Shown here piece after piece: positions 10,335 through 19,588 of a DNA stretch of 64,000 nucleotides. The stretch lies in the NCBI RefSeq assembly GCF_010093595.1, contig NW_022985440.1, forward strand, positions 1,478,222 to 1,542,221. Reading direction: 5' to 3'. The notes beneath the pieces were generated by a model. That model saw only the letters and a program-made list of their open reading frames with translations, was not told the DNA's origin and did no database searches. The stretch comes from Mytilinidion resinicola (lineage: Eukaryota; Ascomycota; Dothideomycetes; Mytilinidiales; Mytilinidiaceae). Both the position numbers and the translations under genes were made by a program. The first letter of the stretch is position 1; each line of letters begins with the position of its first letter.

Positions 10335-13300
10335 TTAAGTTCGCCTAAACCGCTTCTTCAACCCTTCAACCCTCCCCTTAGACGCCTCCGAAACATCATC
10401 CTTTGACCACCTCCTCACCCGAAACACGTAATACAACACTACAGCCATGAACACATTAAACAAAATATACACCCACAACAACCCGAAGTCCCGCCACCGC
10501 TGGCCCCATTCTAAATCGCTATTTGCTAGGAACTGATCCGCAACCGCCATAGGGCAGTACTCGCAGACTCCACTCGAAGTCGGGTTTAACAGGCGACCAG
10601 GCGCGAGCTTCATGTACGGCGCCATATACTCGCCGCAATTCTGCCCGCTCGGCGGCAAGAACTTTGCCACCTCGTGCGCCGCGCACTGGATTGGTCGGCC
10701 GTGAAGCGTTGTGGCTGCGATGCCACCTACCCAGTAGGTGAGTGGGGATACACGGTACATGAACATCCAGAAGCCCGGAAGCGATGACGGTGGCTGCATG
10801 ACGCCGTTGAAGAGCAGTGACATTGCGAAAAGGATGATGGCGACTGGGCCCGCAGTTTCGGGATCCGGGGCCCACGATATCAGCATGTGTGCGAACGTGC
10901 AGGCGTAGATGTAGAGTTCGATGCAGTAGAGGAGGACGATTCCTTGGCGTTCGGAGGAGGTGATGCCGAAGACGGGGTAGTAGATGCTAGCGAAGACGAG
11001 TACGCCTAGGAGGATGGAGTAGGGGATCTCGACGAAGATGTTGGCGATTAGGAAGGCTTTCCAGGAATAAGCTTTGGAAGGGCGCTCGCGCACTTCGTAG
11101 AGTGAGCGCTGGGTGACGAAACGAGGCATTATTTGCTGGACGGTTATTGTGAATGTTGCGGTGAGCATGAAAAGGGCGTAGAGGACATCTTGTAAGCCCT
11201 GCAGTGAGGCATCAGCTTGGTAGAAGGAGAAGCCCAGAAATCTGTATATCGTTAGATGTGTCAGGCTAGACATACGGGAGGGCATTCTTACAGAGCAGAG
11301 AACGTGCCCAGGCCTAGCTTATTCCAAATGTAGTCGGGAGTCCTCCAGTATTGTTGGAATACCCTCAGTGACACTTCCCATAGCTGCGAAGTAAATGGCA
11401 TAGCGAATTCAGATTCATCCTTGTGAGAATGTTCCGCTTCTTTTAACTTCTCTCCCGGCGTCGCATCAAGGCTCTTCTGGTGTATTCGGTCAATTTCTTC
11501 ATTAAGTCTTGAGTTTTCTGGGCTCTTCATCCAGGTCTCTGCCCAATTTTGAGCTTCTAGAGCTTCATTCTCATTCCCAATAACCTCAAGCATGTATTCG
11601 GCTGGATTTTCTGCTGGTCCACATGGTCTGCTACCATTCCTCTCGAAATAGTCGATCAGAATTCGGGAGTTTGGCCCGATTTGGCCGAAGTAGCAGGGTT
11701 GACCATGGTTGCCAAGAAGTAGGAGGCGCTCGAATTGCTGGAACAGAATTGCTGATGGCTGATGAACGGTGCAAAGAACAGCTTGGCCGTGATCTGCGAG
11801 TCTCCGAAGGAAGGCGACAATACTCCAACTACTTTGGGAATCCAATCCGGATGTCGGTTCATCAAGGAACAAGAGGAGGTCAGGTTTGGCTGCTAATTCC
11901 ACGCCGATTGTTAAAAGCTTTCGCTGTTCTACGTTGAGCCCTTCTCCGGGTATACCGACTACGGCTTCGCCAAAGGTCTACGTTGTGTTTAGTCACTTCT
12001 GAGCAATATGATACTTCGGGACCTGAGCTTTTACATACCTGCATTCTCAAAAGCTTGATAACTTCTTCGACATAGGCGTACTTCTCTTTCTTGGATACAG
12101 TCTTTGGTTGCCGCATCATAGCGCTGAAACGGAGAGCCTCGCGGACCTATAAAATGTTACATAAAGGCCCAATTAATGCTATTCAAATCATACGGACGTA
12201 CAGTAGTCGTTTCGAGATGTAAGTCTATAAAAAGTTAGTACAAGGACCATGTGTACATGACATTCCACCACACTGGGCGTGAAAAAAGTGGCACAATCAT
12301 CAAGCACTCTGTCTTGTGTGTAGACCTGTCTGCTACTGCTTGAGGTGCTTCAACGAGTTTCCACATAGCCCAAGGCGAAGGGCTTCTATCTCGTTCAGAT
12401 TCCTGAAAATGTATTGAAGCACCCCTAGCAGTGGCAAACAGGTGTACACACGAGACGGCTTGTTCTAGAATTAGAGTGCCACCTTCTTCATGCCCTGAGT
12501 ATCCACTTACCAAGTTGTTGAACGTAACCTGTCTCACGTTGAAAGCTAGGCTCCAGTGGCCTTCCGCTAACGAACATGTCGCCAGTCACGACACCGATTC
12601 TTGTACGCTGAGCGAGCACATCGAGCAACGTAGTCTTTCCGGCACCAGAGGGCCCCATGAGAACGGTCAGAGTGCCTGGAGAAACGAAACCGGATACACG
12701 ATCAAGCAGTCTTCGTTGTTTTCCGCCCTTGACCGTGATGTCGTAGCATACGTTACGCCATGTGAAGACCTCCTTCTGCGGCGCAATCGCAAACTCTTCC
12801 ATCTCTTTATCGTCTGCTAGCCGCGACGCTATAGAAGCACGGCGATTTGACTCGGTGTCTGAGGCGTTGGAGCGTTGGCGTCGTTTGGATCCCCGCGGAG
12901 CATGACCGCTCCGGAAGACCAGTAGGTCAGCAGTAGAGGAAGCAGAGGTATTGAACTCCGTGGCGAAGAGATAGGTAAACATGAAGAAGATTCCAAAAGC
13001 AATGAGGATTCCCAGGTTCCTCCATATGTGCGAGTACGAATACTGATAACTTGCTTCCACCCAGGAGTCTCCGGAAACGTATGTTTGTCCAGGCAGAGCC
13101 CCAGCTACTGAGCAGACGAAAGTAGCGCCGGTGAGATTCTGGTAGGCGGGTATAGTAGCTCCACAAGTATAGTTCCTCCCATGGACTTCATTAGTCATCA
13201 GTGCCTCGAACGCATACGCAATTGGATTGATGTACATGATCCATTTGAACCAGGGATGCATGTAATGCTTAGGAATGACAAATCCGGTGTAGATGATCAG

Positions 13301-16281
13301 CCCCAAGAGCATTACGCCTGCGATTGCGAGAGCTTGAGAAATGCGCTTCGTTGCTGCGCCGATCGTGCGAAAGATGAAAGTCATCGTGAGCATGGCGACG
13401 TAATTAAAAAGGAGGAAGATGAAGAATTGAGATGGCTCTCTCCGGAGGCCGGTCACTTAAGGTTGTAATACACATGTTAGCGGGTTTTCATAAATTAGGG
13501 GGGTTTTGAGACAGATCCTAAGTCCTCTGGAGTTACAGTACGTGGTCATAGATATCCGCGCACTTCTCTACCACCACTTGGGGAGCCTCATGGTATTTTC
13601 AGAAATCCAGGGCGATGGATTACAGATCTAATGTGTGTACACTCGTCTGCCACTGCTTAGGGTGGTCTAATGAGTTTACTAGATATTTAAAAGGTAGGCC
13701 TTCTGTCTGATTCGGAACTCTGAAAATAGCATGAGGCACCACAAGCGGTGGCAGAAAGTCGTGCGGATATCTATGACAAGACACAGTAGCTTTCCTTGAG
13801 TGCCACTCAAATCGTGTTTAAGACACCATTACCGGCTCGAAAGCGACTAAAATGGGTGCTCAAATGCGACCTGAGTGGGTGTTCAAGCGTGACATGAGTC
13901 GTGTTTCAACACACAATGACACCAGAGGACTCTGGTATGTGTATTAGGACCTTACGTACTGAAGTAGAGAATGATGTTGAATATGGCCGCGCTGACGAAA
14001 CGAATTGGTATGTCGGCTAATGTGGAGGCCAAACCCTCTGCAAATGGATGGTAGAATGCGTAGCTTGCTTGCTTTTCTACAATTGGTCGGAGATCGTATA
14101 GCCGGTTTATGTCCAGTACACTTATCAAAGTGTTCAGCATCACCGAGAAAAAAATGACAGACCCTTTAGGTAATAGGCCAGCGGTAGTGTTCGATGAATT
14201 GAAAAACATTGAGGCGATGATAGGAGCCATGATTATCTGAACAAACGAATGTACGACTGTACTAGTCATATCTCCGGCCATTCTTTGATAGGCACGAATC
14301 GTGCATTCTTTGATCTGCATGGATGTACTGATGAGGTAGGGGCTCCTAGGTAGCGTATGTCGCACTTGTTCTGCTCGATGGGTATTTTGAAACTCTTTGA
14401 CTGCTGGCCCTTCCGATGGGAAAGCCTTCTTGTAGGCCTCGATCTCCTTTTGACAGGTTTGGAAAGCCTCGGACTCCAACCAATAGCGTTCAAACTCTTC
14501 CGGGGTACGTGGAACTCTGGCGTCGTAGCCTGGACGTGCAAGCCTCTCATCGGGATTGGTGACGGAGGTTAAAAAATCTCCCGTGGTTTGGCGCGCGGGA
14601 CATTCCCAGCCCATGTCGATGAAATATCTTAAGGTGGTAGTGCATATATTAGCGTATTTCATAAAGGAGGTCTTGAAAACAGATACTGGATCCTCTGGTG
14701 TTACTGTTGTCCTTGAGTGCTACTCAAATCGTGTTGAAGACACCATTACCGACTTCAAAGCGACGAGAATGGGTGCTTAAACGCGACCTAAGTGGGTGTT
14801 CAACCGCAACATAAGTCGCGTTTCAACACAGTTACAGGAACAATGACACCAGAGGGCTCTCAGGCTCTGTTGAATGTAAGGAGGTTCAACACCGTCTGAG
14901 GTGGCCTAATGAGCTACTAGACTTGCGAAAACTGTCGTTTCACAGTTTTTGATAACGTATTAGGCCACCACAGACGGTGTTGGGCTACTCAACGGAGCCT
15001 GACCATGGTATGCGTAGTAGGACTTACGTACTGTTTGGCCTCGGATGCACGCCCGAAATATATCTGTCTTCCTTCGTAAAGAACCGTAGCTTTGTCGAAG
15101 ATGTCGTAAATGGCTTGGGAGGCCTGGTAGATAGCTACGAGTTGTGTCATCTGTGACAGATCTGATGCGGTCTTCAGGGCGCGAACAAATTTCAGTGCAG
15201 TGGAACTATCAAGTCCTCTGCTGCTGTTGTCCCAAGCGGCAATCGGTGCACGAGAAAGAGCCATTTCTGCAATCGATACACGTTTTCTTTCTCCTCCGCT
15301 AATTCCACGAACAAACTCATTGCCGACTTTGGTATCTCGGGTATGTGTGAGGTCGAGAGCGGCCATCACAACGTCAGCCATGTAGTTTGCCATGTACTTG
15401 CGAGGGAGGTTCTTATATCGTGTACGTGGAGTCCGGACAGCAGCGGCAAATCGCAAAGTCTGTGCAACCGTAAGGTGTGGAAAATGCTTCTCTACTTCCT
15501 ATATAGGAGCAGTATTAGCGTCAAAAGAACTGTTTGGAGTAAGAGTGGGAAAAGGCGTATATACCTGATTATAGCACACATCTCCTTTGAATCTCGTCAT
15601 CATATCGTGAATGGATTTGCCTAGGTAAATCAGCTTGTGAGTGAGAATTTAGGTCTGGTGAAACTGACCGTCGTAGGAGAGAGAATCTTCAGAACCAAGC
15701 TCGAGTCCATGCAATTCTCCAGCGATCGACTTGAGAAAGGTGGAGCAACCACTTCCAGGTCGGCCTAGCACGACGAGCATCTCTCCTGCCTTTACTACAC
15801 CATTGAAGTTGTGCAGGATGCATCTCCGGTCCTGATCGCCGAAATTGATCCACTCGTGTATTCTGACCGGAGCCATGAAAATGGATAAAACGTCTTTTTG
15901 AATGTTCAAACTGGGGCCAGATCCGTAAACGTTCAAATCCTGGAAACAGAAACCGGATCTCTGCGTTGGAATATGGTCCTCGGCCATAGAAGTTATCATC
16001 CATTTCGCCCACCTGTAGACGTGGAAGCGCGGACTTGATGGATCAAGGGCAGGATCTTGTGCTCTTGGGTCAGGGTTATCGGTTGATACTCGAGAAATAG
16101 GACGGTGAAGGGAGTCAAGTGATGCTAGGCGGTGGAGGTGCGCGATGTTTCTTGGGGCGATTGATTGAAATTGCGGCGAGCCATTATGGCTGCTCCCGGA
16201 TATGTCATCTCCTTTCTGGTAGTTGCTATGTCTTGTATGGTTTGAAGATTCTTGTGGTGAATCGTCGAGTTTGTCGTCCAT
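10335..16281 (-). CDS. PDR-type (ABC-G) full-size ABC transporter
   Basis: Nine exons on the minus strand (15669-16281, 15565-15620, 15032-15498, 13960-14627, 12511-13455, 12202-12224, 12039-12146, 11292-11977, 10335-11241) sum to 4473 nt, 1490 residues, all in frame. The order is NBD1-TMD1-NBD2-TMD2, as in pleiotropic drug resistance pumps. NBD1 has the Cys-type Walker [11 protein letters not shown], the signature [13 protein letters not shown] and Walker B ending [13 protein letters not shown]2 has [12 protein letters not shown], the degenerate signature [12 protein letters not shown] and [14 protein letters not shown]. The [21 protein letters not shown] block follows NBD1. These plasma-membrane pumps export hydrophobic compounds and often azoles; the substrate cannot be told. 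Exon 6 is only 23 nt. Three introns (286, 504 and 404 bp) are far longer than the rest because they carry repeats. Confidence 0.95.
12311..12456. mobile_element. MITE-like inverted-repeat element in transporter intron 5
   Basis: The element is 146 bp with terminal inverted repeats of 42 bp (12311-12352 and 12415-12456). The left arm begins GTCTTGTGTGTAGACCTGTC and the right arm is its reverse complement with about seven mismatches. It has no coding capacity. It lies wholly in the 286-bp intron 12225-12510, away from both splice sites. This is the cleanest copy of the dispersed family. Confidence 0.8.
13524..13928. mobile_element. element B copy 1, interrupted by a nested MITE
   Basis: The element is bounded by CCTCTGG...CCAGAGG inverted ends. 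About 140 bp of it (13788-13928) match the uninterrupted copy at 14692-14855, including CTTGAGTGCCACTCAAATCG-like and GACACCATTACCG blocks. The part after the first 16 bases is displaced by the insertion at 13545-13777. Confidence 0.7.
13545..13777. mobile_element. nested MITE-like element with about 57-bp inverted arms
   Basis: The left arm 13545-13601 begins GTCATAGATATCCGCG. The right arm 13721-13777 is its reverse complement with few mismatches. ACAGTA occurs just outside both ends and may be the target duplication. A half-arm related to the 12.3-kb copy (TGTACACTCGTCTGCCACTG) lies inside, so even this element may be composite. Confidence 0.75.
14692..14855. mobile_element. element B copy 2, uninterrupted
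   Basis: The element is 164 bp from CCTCTGGTGT to ACACCAGAGG, a perfect 10-bp terminal inverted repeat. The interior has no ORF. It is the intact reference for the interrupted copy in intron 4. Confidence 0.75.
14860..15002. mobile_element. MITE-like hairpin element in transporter intron 3
   Basis: The element is 143 bp with inverted arms of about 50 bp, starting TCAGGCTCTGTTGAATG and ending in CAACGGAGCCTGA. The arms include CAACACCGTCTGAGGTGGCC, sharing the core TGAGGTGSCY with other family members. The arms leave a loop of about 40 bases, so the RNA could fold into one long hairpin. Confidence 0.8.
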
Positions 16282-17436
16282 TGCGACCTAGTATAGTAGA
16301 AGCATGTGAACTTCACAGAGAAGTAGCCTGGTTTGATTAGAGAGAAGAGGACATGATATTGAATTTATAGTAGCAGAAAAGAATCGCTCGAAGGGTCCCG
16401 TCGAGATCCGCGATGGTATGATCAGAATGTGCCAGACTCTCCCAATACAGTGAGCGACACATCAGCCGCAAAGCCATGCATAGCCACCCGCTCGCTGGGT
16501 TCCGGACTGCGAGGACGGATAGTCCTCGGTCCAAGGTCACGTATGTGATAGAACTCCTCGGCATCCATTGCGTCTCGCAGATCCTGAAGCCTTACGTTGA
16601 CACAGACAGCACGATCGCGTGATGTATGTATGTACCAAAGTCCGAGGTTCTGAGCCACAAAATAGAAGCGATTAGCAGGTTCACATGCTAACAAATGGAA
16701 TAGATGGAATTAGAGCGGAGGAAGTCCTTTTCTAGACTGATTCTTACCGAGGCTGAGCTGAATTTGCTAAACGCATGGTACCGCGAGGTGTTACTATCAT
16801 ATATTACCGCTGTTTACGGCTGACTCGGTGGCTTGATATCCGCGCTGGACCACCGGATGCGCCTATCATCCAGCATCCGAGCTAAACCCACCTATCCATT
16901 CCGCATCGACGTGAGCATTTTTACATCAGCCCACCTTTAAAAACTATGGCCGATCATTTGTATGAAGATGTCTCCAGCTACCAGGCTCTCCCCGCGTTCG
17001 TCCCCCAAACTTCCATACAGCTTTCATCTTTCCGTAAAGGGGTAAACGCTTGCCCGACACTCGCCCTTTGGACCTAGCGCCTGGTTTCGTGTTTTGAATC
17101 TGTATACTGGAAGAGCCTTTAGTGTGGAGTAACAAGTGTGATGCATAAAAATCCTTGCGTAGTGGAAGCTCACAGATCTATGGACGTGTCAACATCACCA
17201 TCGATATATTCAGAGGGACCTTGACATCTCTATCAGGTCATGCACACGGAATGGACAGTGAAGTTATATGTATTGAGTACTGGCATGCTTGGCTGACACC
17301 TGTACTAACTGGATGGCTTCAGCCTTCCGAGTCAATGTGAGCACTGTGAATAGACACCAAACCCCACCCTGTTGAGCATTGTCTGTTGGAGCCATAAGGA
17401 AACCCGAGATAGCTGGAGCACCCGCAGCGGCGTCAA
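16282..17436. other. intergenic, no confident gene
   Basis: This covers the transporter promoter and the 3' side of the BTB gene. A plus-strand frame from ATG 16704 (39 codons) follows a CTAAC...AG acceptor-like stretch, and a 90-codon minus-strand frame spans 16422-16694. Neither has a recognisable domain. Confidence 0.5.
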
Positions 17437-18488
17437 TCAAATCTCCGCCCTGACAAACTCCTTCTTGATTGCCGCGTCATGCGCCTTCTTGACTCTCCTC
17501 CAGTCGGGCCAGATGTTATGGTTATTTGCCTTGGCCTGCTTCTGTTGGAAACCCTCTGCGCATCTCGTCTTCTCCATGTCATACTTGTGGTCATGGTAGC
17601 TGCAAAGGTGATGTCTCTCAATGTCCTTGTGCATCGCTGAATTCTTGGAAAAGCTCTGTTTCTTCACCAAGGACAGCTGGATAAGAGTCATTTGGATGAG
17701 CGCCTTCTTCGCTAGGGAAGATGCAGTGATGTCAGAGCCGACCTTGGGCTTCAAAGAGAGGAGTGAAGAGGTCGGTCCGGGAGAATCAAGGCAGAGACGG
17801 ACTATCTCGCTGAGGTGGACCAGAACATCCCAGAGGAACTCTCCTGGAAGCTCTTCCAAGGCTTCTTCCTCCGTACCCATCTTGATAATCGGAAGATGGG
17901 CGAAACAGAACATCTCGACGAAGAAGGTCAGGATCTTGGAGTCCGGGCACACCTGTCCACGAAGATGTTCTAGAGACTTTGCCGGCGAGTACATGTGTCC
18001 GTAGGCATTTCCAGTCCAGCTGTCTTCGGAGTTGACAACCCTGACCATATCCACGTCATTGAACTCGGCGAGGCGGCGTTTGTAGAGTTCGTCGATGAGC
18101 GAATTCAGTAGTCGAAGGGCTCCGAGGTACTCTGCCAGAATGTACAGATTCAACAAGTCGACATGATCTTCGACATGATCCAAAGACTGAGTCTCCAGCC
18201 ACTGAAAGAAGTGTTCGAATGTGCGGACATTGGCATCGGTGAGGTTGACGATGCCGGACTTTGTCTCTTCAAAAGCCTCGCCATCCTTGCGATCGTACAT
18301 CGCCTCGAAGTATCTGGAGTATCGACAAGCTAGTTCCTTGAAGATGATGTATGGCTTCGCATCTGGCCCAACATTGACGGTGATGACTGTCCGGTGGAGC
18401 TCACTGCGGGTAATTGTAAGCGAAATTCAAATTTCTTACGGCTCTGTAGCGCGACTTACATCCAGGTCGACTCAACACCCGGATCCAT
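17437..18488 (-). CDS. BTB/POZ domain protein
   Basis: Two exons (18460-18488 and 17437-18403) give 331 residues. The first exon is only 29 nt and holds the start Met-Asp-Pro-Gly. Residues about 15-110 read as a fungal BTB domain: VITVNVGPDAKPYIIFKELA, CRYSRYFEAMY, then the FEHFFQWLETQ and LLNLYILAEYLGALRLLNSLID helices. BTB proteins dimerise and often act as Cullin-3 adaptors, but in fungi many stand alone with unknown partners. The C-terminal part (about residues 230-331) is lysine-rich without a known domain. Function cannot be called. Confidence 0.85.
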
Positions 18489-19588
18489 GACGATTGTGAG
18501 GAAGCCGTGCAGAGGAAAGGTGAAGTGGAGGCTGCAGAGGGTGAGGGTGTCGTGGGGCAGGTTGATAACGCGAGACGTGTGCTTAGTAACACGTGGAAGT
18601 GAAATGGCCATGAGCAAATACAGGCTGAGACCAGTCGGGACGAAAGCCTTTACCAGTCCAAGGTCGTCTGAGGTGGCCTGGAGAGGTATCAAGCTTGCTA
18701 AAAGAGCATTTCACACTTTCTAAATGACATGCTAAGGGGCCTCAAGCGGTAACAGGCAAGTGTATATAAGCATAGGAAATATTGGATCAGGACCACGGAT
18801 GTCAGTGTATGTTCATCGAGCCTACTGTATCAACGCGTATGGGCCACTTCGTCATCCCGGGCCACTGTTTGAAGCAGATAGACGCCGGCAAGGGGAAATA
18901 AACAGTGAATGGGAGAACCCTTGATATTTCGGGAGAACTTGAAAAGATTCACCTAGATACTTACCATCTCACCATATCACTTTCCAATAATTATTCGAGA
19001 CCTGCTAAGTGACCGAAGCAATAGCCATGCGAAGGCATCTGTAAGGCAGAGCCAACGCGGCTGCTTTTTAGACTATCTAGTACAACTGAACGCTCGCCCG
19101 GCGTAGACTCAGAACAAACCGAACCGGCAATCCCAAATCCGTACCCCGACATTGACGAAAACGATTCAACGAAGAAATATGAGTCCATCAACAAATGACA
19201 CCGCCGAGAGAAGGATCGAAAAACAAGAATAGAAGACAAAAGGGTAAGATTCGTATACTACCCACCCTGCCTCAATCCACCAGGCCCCAAGCCCAGTCTC
19301 TGGACTTTTGTTCGCCCCTGACTTTCCCATCAAAGCGTAGAGCAAAAGCAGCACGAATACCCATCGGTCAAGCCGACTGTCAAGAGCAGAGAATGACTAG
19401 CTGAAACACACACCAGAAAACTAGACGCCTGTAGCATACATAACTGAACTCCTGCGCCCAACCACCACTTTGCATATTTCCAAACAGAAAGCAAACATCC
19501 CCACTGTGAAGTCATGACCAGAATTCGTAGATCTTCAGCAACGAAGGTCGAACGCTTGGTAGGAAATCTCTAAGGTAAGAGGTTTAGC
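18489..19588. other. intergenic
   Basis: This is the BTB gene promoter (minus strand) and the CCR4 3' flank. It contains a diverged inverted-repeat element at about 18645-18771 and otherwise no gene signal. Confidence 0.5.
18645..18771. repeat. diverged copy of the dispersed inverted-repeat element
   Basis: The right side CCTCAAGCGGTAACAGGCAAG fits the family arm (consensus CTCAAGCRGTGGYARACAAG). The left side contains GTCGTCTGAGGTGGCC. The arms face each other about 50 bases apart and are too diverged for a clean terminus call. Confidence 0.5.

Larger units (their letters stand above)
13456..13959 (-). repeat. introner-like intron 4 of the transporter gene (504 bp)
   Basis: Read on the gene strand, the intron starts GTACGTAAGG and ends ACCTTAAG, with a CGCTAAC branch point about 30 nt from the acceptor. 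Its first 25 and last 80 bases match intron 3 (14628-15031) at roughly 75-90%. Homology runs right up to both splice sites but not into the exons. The interior holds element B with a further element nested in it. Confidence 0.8.
14628..15031 (-). repeat. introner-like intron 3 of the transporter gene (404 bp)
   Basis: On the gene strand it starts GTACGTAAGTCC and ends CACCTTAAG with CGCTAAT as likely branch point. Both ends match intron 4 of the same gene. Removing exactly 14628-15031 restores Lys-Gln-Tyr-Phe at a conserved place after NBD1, so the boundaries are secure. It contains two elements side by side (14692-14855 and 14860-15002). Confidence 0.85.

Noticed and set aside
16422..16694. 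90-codon minus-strand frame
   Set aside because: No motif, no supported splice extension, and it lies in the transporter's promoter region.
16704..16823. Short plus-strand frame (39 codons) after a CTAAC...AG site
   Set aside because: Reads like coding sequence but no upstream exon or downstream extension could be joined; too little to call a gene.
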